A stretch of 19,175 nucleotides of DNA. Source: Flavobacteriaceae bacterium (GTDB lineage: Bacteria; Bacteroidota; Bacteroidia; Flavobacteriales; Flavobacteriaceae). The stretch lies in assembly GCA_014763515.1 (NCBI GenBank), contig JACXVH010000005.1:1-19175 (forward strand), given 5' to 3'. A program made the position numbers and the translations under genes. This document shows positions 6,170-14,747 of this stretch, in pieces; position 1 is the first letter of the stretch; each line of letters starts with the position of its first letter. Below the pieces are notes generated by a model that did not search any database, had not been told where the DNA came from, and was given only the letters and a program-made list of their open reading frames with translations.

Positions 6170-9082
6170 TTATTCAATTATTGATTCGTAAATAATTTTT
6201 TGAATATTCTCTCTAATATTTTCTCTTGAAAGCACATTAGTTTTAGCTTCAGGATAAGTTCTGTTTGATAAAAATATGTAAACAATCTCTTTTTCAGGAT
6301 CAGCCCAAGCCATTGTTCCTGTAAAACCAGTGTGTCCAAAACTAGTCATGGAAACACAACCACATGTTGGTCCAGCTTCACCCAATTGAGGTTTATCGAA
6401 GCCAACTCCTCTTCTATTTTCATCTTTACAATAATAACAGGTATTGAACTTTTCAAAAGTACTTTCAGAAAAATATTGATGTTCGCCATAATTTCCTTTT
6501 TGTAAAAACATCTGCATCATTTTGGCAACTTCTACACTATTTGAAAAAACACCCGCATGTCCACCAACTCCACCTTGCATAGCTGCAGCCATATCGTGTA
6601 CATAGCCTTGAATAGTAGCGTATCTAAAATAATTATCTATTTCAGTTGGAATTATTTCATCTTTTGAAAATCTTTTTAAAGGATTGTATAGCATTCTATT
6701 GGCACCTAAACTCTTATAGAAATTATTTTCAATGAGTTCATCTAAAGATTTTCCAGTTGTTTTTTCTAGATATTGTTTTAGAATAATAAACGAAAAATCA
6801 CTGTATTTATATTGAACTTTCGGTAGCAATTCACTATCTGCAATGGCTTTAATAATAGTATCATTATAATCGCTTCTTAGATATAATTTATCGGTAACTT
6901 GAATCGAAAATTCTTTCGAATATTCTGGTCTATAATATTTAGCATCTGGCTTTCCTAAAGAATCCAAAGTAGCTTTATAAAAGCCAATCCACGGATAAAA
7001 ACGTGCTTGATGTGTTAACATATCAACTAAAGTTGCATTTTTCTTATTAGATTGATTGAACACAGGAAGCATATTTCCAAGTTTTGAATCCATTTTAAGT
7101 TTTCCTTTATCAAACTGAATCATCACATTTGGTAAAGTAGCCAAAATTTTAGTTAAGGATGCTACATCATACAAATCTGTATTTTTTACCGGGATTTTTT
7201 TCTCATAAGTATGAAAACCAAATGATTTTTCATAAACAATTTTTCCTTTTCGAGCTACTAAAACTTGTAAGCCTGGCGTCATTTTTTTATCAATTGCATA
7301 ATTTGCAATCGAATCTATTTTATTTAGAATTTTACCATCTAACCCAACGTTTTCTGGAGCACCATAACCTAAACGATTCATTTTTTTAGTAGTAAAACCA
7401 TCGTTTACATAAAACTCATCGTTAATAGAAACTGGTAATCTACCTTTACAACTAATAGCGCCAAAAATTGCTTCGGCTGCTGCTGTATGAGCAAAGTTAT
7501 TATTTTGGTATGCTACTAATAAAGCCTCAATTTTATCAAAAGATTTTATTTTTAAAAGCGAATAAGGCTTTGTAAAAAACGTAACAATTGTTTTGTTGTG
7601 TTTTGAAATTTGTTCAATCCAAAGTTGTTCTCTAAAAGATAAATCGTGATTCTTCCAAGCGCCATCAGCTTTGTGATATCCAATAATCACTTTTGTATAA
7701 TCTTTTAATTTTACTAAAACAGAATCTAAATTGGTTGAGTTAATATAATCTACTTTAGTGTATTCATTTAACTTTGTGAAAAATCCACTTTCATCATCAT
7801 TCCCAATTTTAACATAAGCTATTTTCTCGTTTTCAAGTTTTTTTATTGGTACAATCGATTCTTTATTTTTTAATAACGTTAAAGCATTTTCATATAACAA
7901 ATAATTTAAAGCATCGTATTCTGATTGGTTTAGATCATTATAAAGATTATTTAACTCAATAGCTTTATAATCATTTAGTCCTGCTTTGTACTTGTAAGCT
8001 AAAATCTTTTTTACAGATTGTGCTAATCTTTCTTCAGTTAAATTACCATTTTGAAAAGCTTCTTGAAACTTCTTGATTGCAACTGGAACATTTTCGGCAA
8101 ATAATAAAACGTCATTTCCTGCTAAAAATGCTTCTAAATCAATCGCACCAGGCTCTTTAAAATTACTAGCACCTTTCATATTAAGAGCATCAGTAAAAAT
8201 TAATCCCGTAAAACCAAGTTCTTTCTTTAAAATATTGGTTACTACATTATAAGAAATTGATGTAGGATATCCTTCGCGAGGTTCTATACTTGGTATATTT
8301 AAATGCGCTACCATAACACTAGCTAAACCTTTGTTTATTAATTCTTTATAAGGATATAATTCTATATCATCTAACCTTTGTTTATCAAAATTTACCATTG
8401 GTAAAGTATGATGCGAATCGGTTGAAGTGTCGCCATGACCTGGAAAATGCTTCGCTGTTGCAAAAACGCCTTCACTTTGTAAACCTATCATTAAAGCTTC
8501 GGCACCATTGGTAACATTTATTTTATCTTCACCAAATGAACGATTGCCAATAATAGGATTTTTAGGATTTGTATTAATATCTACAACTGGTGCGAAATTG
8601 AAATGTATACCCATTCTTTTAGATTGACGTCCCATTTGTTTCCCCATTTCTTCGATTAATTTATAATCTTGAACTGCTCCCAATGTCATATTCCAAGGAT
8701 AACGATAAGTAGAATCTAAACGCATACTTAATCCCCATTCTGCATCAATTCCAATAAAAAGAGGAACTTTTGATTTTGCTTGGTATCTATTTGTAAGTTT
8801 AGCTTGACGTACTGGTCCGCCTTGAAAGAAAATTAAACCTCCAACATTATATTTCTCAACCAATTGATCTATTTCTTTAAAATGATTTTCATTTTTATTA
8901 GAATAAGCAGCAACCATAAATAATTGCCCTACTTTTTCTTCAAAAGACATTTTATTGTAAATACTATCTACCCATTTTTTTTGGGTAACCAATTTATTCG
9001 GCACAATAGTTTTAGAAATATTTTGAGAATATGATGTATATATTGAAACTACAAGTAAAAGTAGTATTGGTAATTTTCGCAT
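6170..9082 (-). CDS. NagZ-type GH3 beta-N-acetylglucosaminidase fused to a serine beta-lactamase-like domain
   Basis: The 970-residue exported protein (signal MRKLPILLLLVVSIYTSYSQ) has three parts. Residues about 40-365 are a GH3 catalytic barrel with the NagZ acid-base loop KHFPGHGDTSTDSHHTLP (211-228; H224 in the D-S-H triplet) and the nucleophile D298 in FTDALNM. Residues about 390-560 are a GH3 C-terminal-like domain. Residues about 575-965 are a class C/PBP-like serine hydrolase with S642-L-T-K645, Y760-S-D762 in place of Y-x-N, and H917-T-G919. The likely role is envelope muropeptide hydrolysis, coupled to an amide or ester hydrolase or DD-peptidase-like activity. The fusion is common in Bacteroidota. 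Cysteine pairs CYYC (882-885) and CGC (907-909) flank the last motif. It is followed by the DUF1801 gene at one base. Confidence 0.93.
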   Translation of the reverse strand: MRKLPILLLLVVSIYTSYSQNISKTIVPNKLVTQKKWVDSIYNKMSFEEKVGQLFMVAAYSNKNENHFKEIDQLVEKYNVGGLIFFQGGPVRQAKLTNRYQAKSKVPLFIGIDAEWGLSMRLDSTYRYPWNMTLGAVQDYKLIEEMGKQMGRQSKRMGIHFNFAPVVDINTNPKNPIIGNRSFGEDKINVTNGAEALMIGLQSEGVFATAKHFPGHGDTSTDSHHTLPMVNFDKQRLDDIELYPYKELINKGLASVMVAHLNIPSIEPREGYPTSISYNVVTNILKKELGFTGLIFTDALNMKGASNFKEPGAIDLEAFLAGNDVLLFAENVPVAIKKFQEAFQNGNLTEERLAQSVKKILAYKYKAGLNDYKAIELNNLYNDLNQSEYDALNYLLYENALTLLKNKESIVPIKKLENEKIAYVKIGNDDESGFFTKLNEYTKVDYINSTNLDSVLVKLKDYTKVIIGYHKADGAWKNHDLSFREQLWIEQISKHNKTIVTFFTKPYSLLKIKSFDKIEALLVAYQNNNFAHTAAAEAIFGAISCKGRLPVSINDEFYVNDGFTTKKMNRLGYGAPENVGLDGKILNKIDSIANYAIDKKMTPGLQVLVARKGKIVYEKSFGFHTYEKKIPVKNTDLYDVASLTKILATLPNVMIQFDKGKLKMDSKLGNMLPVFNQSNKKNATLVDMLTHQARFYPWIGFYKATLDSLGKPDAKYYRPEYSKEFSIQVTDKLYLRSDYNDTIIKAIADSELLPKVQYKYSDFSFIILKQYLEKTTGKSLDELIENNFYKSLGANRMLYNPLKRFSKDEIIPTEIDNYFRYATIQGYVHDMAAAMQGGVGGHAGVFSNSVEVAKMMQMFLQKGNYGEHQYFSESTFEKFNTCYYCKDENRRGVGFDKPQLGEAGPTCGCVSMTSFGHTGFTGTMAWADPEKEIVYIFLSNRTYPEAKTNVLSRENIRENIQKIIYESIIE

Positions 9083-9208
9083 AAATAAAAGTTTGATTCT
9101 TTGTTATCAGCACTAAATCTATGCCAAATTACTACTTATCTTTATTAAAATAAAGTGTTTTAAGTTTATTTTATAAAGAAAGTTGTTAACGTGTAAAAAA
9201 TAAAGAGT
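9083..9208. other. 126-bp intergenic spacer between serB and the GH3 fusion gene
   Basis: This is the longest gap within the long minus-strand run. It contains a small perfect inverted repeat, CTTTATT-AA-AATAAAG (9140-9155), and on the minus strand a near-consensus box TAGATTTA followed by the GH3 leader. No exact TAnnTTTG and no T-tracted GC stem was found, so it may hold a GH3 promoter and a weak serB terminator, but neither is firm. No small ORF of note is visible. Confidence 0.4.
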
Positions 9209-10426
9209 TTATAAATCTATATGACGGTCGTGGTAACCTAATAAATACAATACACCATCTAAACCAATACTAGAAATTGAACTTTGAGCGTTGTCTTTAA
9301 CTTTAGGCTTAGCGTGAAAAGCAATACCTAATCCCGCTAAATTAATCATCGGTAAATCATTTGCTCCATCGCCTACAGCTATTGTTTGATTAATATCGAT
9401 ACCTTCTAATCTTGCAAGTTCCTGAAGATATTCAGCTTTTTTATTACCATCAACAATTTCACCAAGATAACCACCGGTTAAAACGCCATCTTTAATTTCT
9501 AGTTGATTAGCAAAAACATAATCTATACCTAATTCTTTTTGAAGATGATGACCAAAATAAGTAAAACCCCCAGAAAGAATAGCTGTTTTAAATCCGTTTG
9601 TTTTTAAAGTATTGATAAGTCTTCTTGCCCCTTTTGTTATTGGTAAATTTACAGCAACTTCTTGTAAAACATTTTCACTTAAACCTTTTAAAAGTTTCAT
9701 ACGTGCCACAAAACTTTCTTTAAAGTCAATTTCACCTTGCATGGCCGATTCTGTAATTGCTTTTACTTGTTCGCCTACACCAGCAAGTTCTGCTAATTCA
9801 TCAATAACTTCAGTTTGAATTAATGTAGAATCCATATCAAAACAAACTAAACGTCTGTTCCTACGAAACATATTATCTTCTTGAAATGCTATATCTAAAT
9901 CTAAATCTCTAGATATTTGCATAAATTTTTCGGTAAATTCGGCTTTATTATGAATTGCACCACGAATTGACAATTGAATTGATGCTCTTGGGTATTCATC
10001 TTCTTTAATTAAAGAAGCTCTACCTGTTAAACGTTTTATGGCATCAATATTTAAATTCTTTTCAGATATAACTTTAGTTACTTCTGAAATCTGTTCAGCG
10101 GTAAGTTTTTCCCCTAATAAAGTAACTATGTATCTATCTTTACCTTGTTGGTGAACCCAAGACTCATAATCTTCTAATGAAATGGGAGTAAATTTTGCTT
10201 TAATACCCAATTCATAAGATTTAAACAACAAATCTTTTAAAACAGCTGCCGATTTTTTACCCGATTTTATTTGGAAAAGAATTCCAAGTGATAATGTATT
10301 GTGAATATTAGCTTGACCAATATCTAATATTTTGGCATCGTAAGCTGCTAAAACACCTGTTAAAGATGATGTTAAACCTGGTTTGTCTTGACCAGATATA
10401 TTCAATAAAAATATATCACTATCCAT
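9209..10426 (-). CDS. serB: Phosphoserine phosphatase with N-terminal ACT-type domains
   Basis: SerB dephosphorylates L-phosphoserine in the final step of serine synthesis. Residues about 195-390 are a HAD hydrolase: motif I D197-M-D199-S-T (nucleophile D197 and acid D199), motif II S285-G-G, the lysine K330 in GNKK, and motif IV G352-D353-G-A-N356-D357. SAMQGEIDFKES (227-238) is the typical SerB cap segment. Residues 1-180 contain two ACT-like regions (DIFLLNISGQDKPGLTSSL at the start, another from about residue 98), known in other SerB proteins to bind amino acids and allow feedback control. The 405-residue length fits this long form. The start is ATG (MDSDIF). It is preceded at 39 bp by the small unknown gene and so may sit in the same transcript. 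Confidence 0.97.
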   Translation of the reverse strand: MDSDIFLLNISGQDKPGLTSSLTGVLAAYDAKILDIGQANIHNTLSLGILFQIKSGKKSAAVLKDLLFKSYELGIKAKFTPISLEDYESWVHQQGKDRYIVTLLGEKLTAEQISEVTKVISEKNLNIDAIKRLTGRASLIKEDEYPRASIQLSIRGAIHNKAEFTEKFMQISRDLDLDIAFQEDNMFRRNRRLVCFDMDSTLIQTEVIDELAELAGVGEQVKAITESAMQGEIDFKESFVARMKLLKGLSENVLQEVAVNLPITKGARRLINTLKTNGFKTAILSGGFTYFGHHLQKELGIDYVFANQLEIKDGVLTGGYLGEIVDGNKKAEYLQELARLEGIDINQTIAVGDGANDLPMINLAGLGIAFHAKPKVKDNAQSSISSIGLDGVLYLLGYHDRHIDL

Positions 10427-10465
10427 TATTTGAGAAGAAGAAATAAAAGAAAAATCTATCTGTTT

Positions 10466-10948
10466 TTAAAAAAATCGACTATGCCAGCTCTCGCTTGCAG
10501 GTACTTCCCAAAAATCTTCCCATTCTTCGATAGTATTAACTAAGTTATTAAAAACTATTGTATTAGAAGAAACAGATTTTTGTTTAGCCATTTGCTTAAA
10601 CTCAATCAATGTTTTATGAGCAATAAAATCTCCTTGCTTATAAGTAACATTCATTTTGTCTAATAAATCTATAGAATATTTAGCTTCTAAATCTTGTATA
10701 AACTTAACTGAAGCATCAATAGAACAACCTGTTGCAGACTGTACATCTTGATTTACAGCAATAATAATAAAGCGATTGTACTTTACTATAAACGAAGACT
10801 CTAGACCTTGACCATGAGCTGCCCAATTTTCAATAAATTCTTTCGTTGCGGTTTCGATTTCAGCAACTTCATCATCAGTTAGCTTTCTATTAGATTGATA
10901 AATCCAAATTCGTGAATGCTTAGGTAAAGTATCGAATGGAACGTACAT
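10466..10948 (-). CDS. Conserved flavobacterial protein of unknown function, often mislabelled ABC transporter ATPase
   Basis: The 160-residue soluble protein begins MYVPFDTLPKHSRIWIYQSNR and contains ENWAAHGQGLESSF, a hydrophobic strand YNRFIIIAV, TGCSIDASVKFIQDLE and KMNVTYK, a combination I associate with a conserved family in flavobacteria. Database copies frequently carry the name ABC transporter ATPase, but I see no Walker A (GxxGxGKS/T), no LSGGQ signature and no Walker B, so that name is not supported. C75 in TGCSID is a conserved-looking cysteine. There is no signal peptide. It starts two bases after the stop of the secreted 203-aa gene and is followed by serB, suggesting co-transcription. 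The function is unknown. Confidence 0.8.
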   Translation of the reverse strand: MYVPFDTLPKHSRIWIYQSNRKLTDDEVAEIETATKEFIENWAAHGQGLESSFIVKYNRFIIIAVNQDVQSATGCSIDASVKFIQDLEAKYSIDLLDKMNVTYKQGDFIAHKTLIEFKQMAKQKSVSSNTIVFNNLVNTIEEWEDFWEVPASESWHSRFF

Positions 10949-10950
10949 TT

Positions 10951-11562
10951 TTAATCTTTTGTTATATCAGAAATTACTTTGTAAGTAATGAATTTTTTCG
11001 TTTTAGTATCATAAATCTCAAGCAAATAGTATGAAACTGTAATTTCAGCATTAGCCTTTAATACATTATCTGTAACTAAAAAAGCATTATCAAAATCATG
11101 TAAAACAATTAATTCGTGCTTTTTACCTGAATCTTCTGCTAATTCCATCGTTAAGAATTGGCCACTAGTTACTTTTTTAAATTTACCTTTAACAACTTCG
11201 TCTTCAGCTGAATCACCATCCATATATTTTTCTGTAATTCCAGTATCTAGCATTGCATTAACAAATGCGGGGCAATTAGTAGCTAATTTCATACCCATGT
11301 CTTCACCTAAAGTTTCAATAGCTTTATCGTTTCCAATAATATTATCTCCGTAATAAAACGCTACGTCTGATTTATATTTTGTTACACCTTGTAACATACA
11401 TAAACCTAAAACCATTTCAAAGTTCTCTTTCGTGATTTTCTCTTTTGAACTACATTCACAAGCATCATCAGCTAATTTTGTAACTAATTCATCTTTTGTC
11501 ATAGTTTGAGAAAAAGACAATTGAACTAATAAAACGGAAATAATAAATAATATTTTCTTCAT
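10951..11562 (-). CDS. Secreted protein of unknown function
   Basis: The 203-residue protein has a Sec signal (MKKILFIISVLLVQLSFS, then QTMTK) and no lipobox cysteine, so it is predicted periplasmic or exported. The N-terminal half is helical and carries four cysteines (C35 and C37 in DACECSS, C55, C97) that could form two disulfides. The C-terminal half is strand-rich (TSGQFLTMELAE, ELIVLHDFD, ITVSYYLLEIYD). I do not recognise a named domain. It begins one base after the CCG-domain Fe-S gene (TAA-C-ATG) and ends two bases before the next gene, so it is firmly embedded in the cluster; what it does for its neighbours is unknown. Confidence 0.8.
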   Translation of the reverse strand: MKKILFIISVLLVQLSFSQTMTKDELVTKLADDACECSSKEKITKENFEMVLGLCMLQGVTKYKSDVAFYYGDNIIGNDKAIETLGEDMGMKLATNCPAFVNAMLDTGITEKYMDGDSAEDEVVKGKFKKVTSGQFLTMELAEDSGKKHELIVLHDFDNAFLVTDNVLKANAEITVSYYLLEIYDTKTKKFITYKVISDITKD

Positions 11563-11563
11563 G

Positions 11564-12355
11564 TTATAAATTTTGTGCGTTGGCTATAATTTCAGCGATA
11601 TCTAAAACTTTAATTTCATTTTCTTTGTGAGCAAATTTCACACCGTCTGTCATCATCGTATTACAATATGGACAGCCTGTTGCAATTATATTTGGATTTG
11701 TTTCTAGAGCGTCTTGAGTTCTAAGAACATTTATATCCATATTTCCTTTCTCTGGTTCTTTAAACATTTGTGCTCCACCTGCACCACAACATAAGGCTGA
11801 ACTTTTACTTCTTTTCATTTCGACAACGTGAGCATTAGTTTTTGTAAGAATTTCTCTTGGCGCTTGATATTCATTATTTGCTCTTCCTAAGTAACAAGGA
11901 TCATGGAAAGTGATTTTACTTCCTTTATAAGTATCTTTATTAAAGTCGATACGCCCTTCACTTAAAAGTTGTTGTATAAATTGTGTATGATGAATTACTT
12001 CATAATTTCCTCCTAAACTAGGATATTCATTCTTTAAACAGTTAAAAGAATGCGGATCGCAAGTAACAATTTTTTTAACTTCATAAGCATTTAATAATTC
12101 AATATTCATTAAAGCTTGCATTTGAAATAAAAATTCATTTCCTGCTCTTTTTGCAACATCACCAGTACAGCTTTCTTCAGTTCCAAGAACTGCAAAATTT
12201 ACATTTGCTTTGTTTAAAATTTTAACAAAAGCTCTAGTAATTTTTTTTGCTCTGTCATCGTAACTACCAGCAGAACCAACCCAAAATAAAATTTCTGGTT
12301 GTTTACCTTCGGCCATCATATCGGCCATTGTTGGCACTATTAAATTTTCTGACAT
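11564..12355 (-). CDS. CCG-domain (Fe-S)-binding protein, HdrB/LutA-like
   Basis: The 263-residue soluble protein contains two cysteine-rich CCG domains. The second is canonical: C154 in DPCYLGR, C189-C190-G, and C228-P-Y-C231. The first is degenerate: a GSYDDRAKK-like segment, C63 in ESCTGDVAKRAGNEF, C99 and C106. In HdrB such motifs bind noncubane [4Fe-4S] clusters; in LutA/GlpC-type proteins they serve electron transfer to quinones. The preceding minus-strand gene supplies a membrane segment plus two ferredoxin clusters, so together they reproduce an HdrD/HdrE-like unit split over two genes. The electron donor is unknown (ETF, lactate or other dehydrogenases are possible). The start is ATG (MSENLIVPTM). 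The secreted unknown gene follows at one base. Confidence 0.9.
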   Translation of the reverse strand: MSENLIVPTMADMMAEGKQPEILFWVGSAGSYDDRAKKITRAFVKILNKANVNFAVLGTEESCTGDVAKRAGNEFLFQMQALMNIELLNAYEVKKIVTCDPHSFNCLKNEYPSLGGNYEVIHHTQFIQQLLSEGRIDFNKDTYKGSKITFHDPCYLGRANNEYQAPREILTKTNAHVVEMKRSKSSALCCGAGGAQMFKEPEKGNMDINVLRTQDALETNPNIIATGCPYCNTMMTDGVKFAHKENEIKVLDIAEIIANAQNL

Positions 12356-12419
12356 AATGTTTTTATTTTAGATCAATATTTAGAAAATATACTCTAACTA
12401 TCTAATTTTAATATTTTTA

Positions 12420-13748
12420 CTACTCGTTTTTCCAATTTAAACGGTCCATTTGACTGTAAGGCCAAGGTGCACCATTATTTTCGATATTACTCATCATGTT
12501 ATTTAATTCCATTGGAGCAGCACTTTGTTCCATAACTAAATAACGACGCATATCTACTATAATTGATAATGGACTAATATTTACTGGACATTCTTCTACA
12601 CATGCATTACATGTTGTACAAGCCCAAAGTTCTTCTGGTGTAATATAATCGTTTAATAAAGATTTTCCATCATCGACAAACTTACCTCCGTTTGCATCTA
12701 TATTTTTGCCAACTTCTTCTAAACGATCTCTTGTATCCATCATAATTTTACGAGGCGATAATTTTTTACCTGTAAGATTTGCAGGACAAGATGAAGTACA
12801 ACGACCACATTCTGTACAAGTGTAAGCATTTAACAATTGAACCCAATTTAAATCTTGAACATCTGAAGCCCCAAATTTAGCAGGAACAGCATCTGGATTT
12901 GCAGGTGCAGTAAATGGATCAGCACTAGGGTTCATCATTAATTTTACTTCATTGGTAACACTTTCTAAGTTATTAAATTTCCCTAGCGGGTTTAAATTTG
13001 CAAAATATGTATTAGGGAATGCTAATAAAATGTGTAAGTGTTTAGAAAAATAAAGGTAATTTAAGAAAACTAAAATACCGCAGATGTGTAACCACCAAGC
13101 GCCTCTTTCTATAAAGATTACCAAACTATTACTCATTCCGTTAAAAACAGGTGCAATAAATTGAGATATTGGAAAACTACCTGCTTGATGATAATGAGCT
13201 ACTTCAAAAGGAATATGCTGTAAATGAAAATCAGCAGCATTCATTACTAAGAATAATGTCATTAACACCATTTCAAAGTATAAGATATAATTGGCATCAT
13301 TTTTAGGAAAACCTTGCATTTCTGGTTTCCAAAAGCGTTGAATTTTTACAACATTTCTTCTAATCCAGAATACAATAACAGCTACTAGTACTAAGAAAGC
13401 TAAAATTTCAAACGAACCTATCAATACATTATAAAATCCACCTAAAAATCTAAATATTCTATGAGTTCCAAATAAACCATCAATAATTATTTCTAGAACT
13501 TCAATATTGATAATTACAAACCCTAGATAAACTAATATGTGTAAAAAACCAGCCACTGGACGTTTTACCATTTTAGATTGTCCCAATGCAATCATTGCCA
13601 TGTTTTTCCATCTTTCTCTGGGATTATCGCTACGATCAATATCTTGTCCTAATTTAATGTTACGAATAAGTTTTTTTACATTGCGAGCAAAATAACCTAC
13701 TCCAACAATAAGAATAACAGCAAATAAAATATTAGATAAAATACTCAT
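12420..13748 (-). CDS. Membrane-anchored 4Fe-4S ferredoxin-domain protein (NarI/HdrE-like membrane part)
   Basis: The 442-residue protein has an N-terminal membrane domain with about five helices (near residues 5-22, 65-88, 107-130, 153-172 and 207-235) and several histidines suited to haem b (H70, H175, H178, H221, H237, H239). The C-terminal domain carries two ferredoxin-type cluster motifs: C311-x2-C314-x2-C317-x3-C321-P and C377-x2-C380-x2-C383-x3-C387-P. The layout is that of Fe-S proteins that pass electrons to or from the quinone pool, and the downstream CCG-domain gene would complete the module. A 64-bp gap separates them, with no clear terminator. It starts five bases after the mlaD stop, so the MCE gene and this redox module are likely co-transcribed although functionally unrelated. 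Confidence 0.9.
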   Translation of the reverse strand: MSILSNILFAVILIVGVGYFARNVKKLIRNIKLGQDIDRSDNPRERWKNMAMIALGQSKMVKRPVAGFLHILVYLGFVIINIEVLEIIIDGLFGTHRIFRFLGGFYNVLIGSFEILAFLVLVAVIVFWIRRNVVKIQRFWKPEMQGFPKNDANYILYFEMVLMTLFLVMNAADFHLQHIPFEVAHYHQAGSFPISQFIAPVFNGMSNSLVIFIERGAWWLHICGILVFLNYLYFSKHLHILLAFPNTYFANLNPLGKFNNLESVTNEVKLMMNPSADPFTAPANPDAVPAKFGASDVQDLNWVQLLNAYTCTECGRCTSSCPANLTGKKLSPRKIMMDTRDRLEEVGKNIDANGGKFVDDGKSLLNDYITPEELWACTTCNACVEECPVNISPLSIIVDMRRYLVMEQSAAPMELNNMMSNIENNGAPWPYSQMDRLNWKNE

Positions 13749-13753
13749 GATAA

Positions 13754-14719
13754 TTACTTCTTAATTTGTTCGTTGTTCTCGTTAACTTCTGGTGATTTAT
13801 AAGGTTTTTCTTTTTTTCCAAATAATGAAACATTTACATAACGTGTAGGATGTAAACGTAAATCTTGCAACAACAACTCTAATTCTTTAGAAGCTTGAGT
13901 AAAATTATTATACATTGCTTCATCTTTCATTAATTTACCCATTGTACCATTTCCTTGTTCCATATCAGCTAAAAGTTTATCTACACTCGCTAAAGTTTTT
14001 TCTAAATTTTTAACCGTTTGACCGAAATCAGCTTTTGCTAATGAATCTGAAATAGCTACAAAATTTGAAGTCGTTTTATCTAGATTTGTAAAAGTTTTGT
14101 CTAATTTAGATTTGTTTTCAGCAAGTAATTGATTTAAATTTTTAGAAACTCCACTAAATTCAGTCATTGTTTTATTAAACTCCACTAAACTGTTTTTTAA
14201 ATTAGCTTTACCTTGTTCATCTAAAACTTCATTAACATTTGCAAAAAGTGCATTTGCATTATCTAAAAGTTTTTCAATTTTATCTTTAATTGGAACAATC
14301 TCTTTTGCTAGAGCATCTGTTAAACCTAATTTGTTTGAAGATTTTAAATAATCGCCACTTTCTGTTTCTATTTTATCCTCAAAATTGGGAATAATGGCAA
14401 TTTCTCTTCCACCTACTAAACCAGAATCGTAAATTTCAGCAGTACTCGATTTAGAAATAGGAAAATCAGTATCAATTTGCATTTGAACTAATAACTTACC
14501 ATCAGGATTAATTTTAATAGAATTTACTCTACCTATTTTTAAACCATTAAGTGTAACGGGAGCTGCAGGAACCAATCCTGAAACATTTTCATAAACAGCA
14601 TACAATTTTTTACTTGTATCAAATAAATTTTTTCCTTTTAAAAAATTAAATCCCCAAATAAACAAAGCGATTGCTAATATTACCAGAATTGCTGTTTTAA
14701 GTTCTCTTGATAGTTTCAT
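13754..14719 (-). CDS. mlaD: MlaD/MCE-domain lipid transport protein
   Basis: This substrate-binding protein of the Mla-type phospholipid transport pathway has one N-terminal transmembrane helix (residues about 8-27) and an MCE domain at about 37-115, with AVYENVSGLVPAAPVTLNG and GLKIGRV and SGLVGGREIAI motifs. A long C-terminal helical stretch (about 130-285) is rich in coiled-coil-like N, L and K repeats (SKNLNQLLAENKSKLDKTF), which in long MCE proteins can extend the tunnel; the tail is charged. The 321-residue length is typical for Bacteroidota. The ATPase MlaF and permease MlaE are not in the window. It follows the amidase after 79 bp containing a promoter-like box and a stem-loop, and precedes the membrane Fe-S gene. 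Confidence 0.93.
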   Translation of the reverse strand: MKLSRELKTAILVILAIALFIWGFNFLKGKNLFDTSKKLYAVYENVSGLVPAAPVTLNGLKIGRVNSIKINPDGKLLVQMQIDTDFPISKSSTAEIYDSGLVGGREIAIIPNFEDKIETESGDYLKSSNKLGLTDALAKEIVPIKDKIEKLLDNANALFANVNEVLDEQGKANLKNSLVEFNKTMTEFSGVSKNLNQLLAENKSKLDKTFTNLDKTTSNFVAISDSLAKADFGQTVKNLEKTLASVDKLLADMEQGNGTMGKLMKDEAMYNNFTQASKELELLLQDLRLHPTRYVNVSLFGKKEKPYKSPEVNENNEQIKK

Positions 14720-14747
14720 TTATTGTTTTTCAAGTTCTTTTTACACA

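Noticed and set aside
6169..6177. Three-codon N-terminal extension of the DUF1801 protein
   Set aside because: The upstream codon at 6177 is TTG and lies in the end of the GH3 gene; the ATG at 6168 directly follows the stop.
7159..7389. Plus-strand 76-codon open frame inside the GH3 fusion gene
   Set aside because: It is antisense to a strongly conserved domain, rich in F, L and H as expected for a reverse-strand shadow, with no promoter or family resemblance.
9612..9818. Plus-strand 68-codon open frame inside serB
   Set aside because: It lies opposite the HAD catalytic region of serB and has shadow-like composition (S, F, T and K rich) without any recognisable motif.
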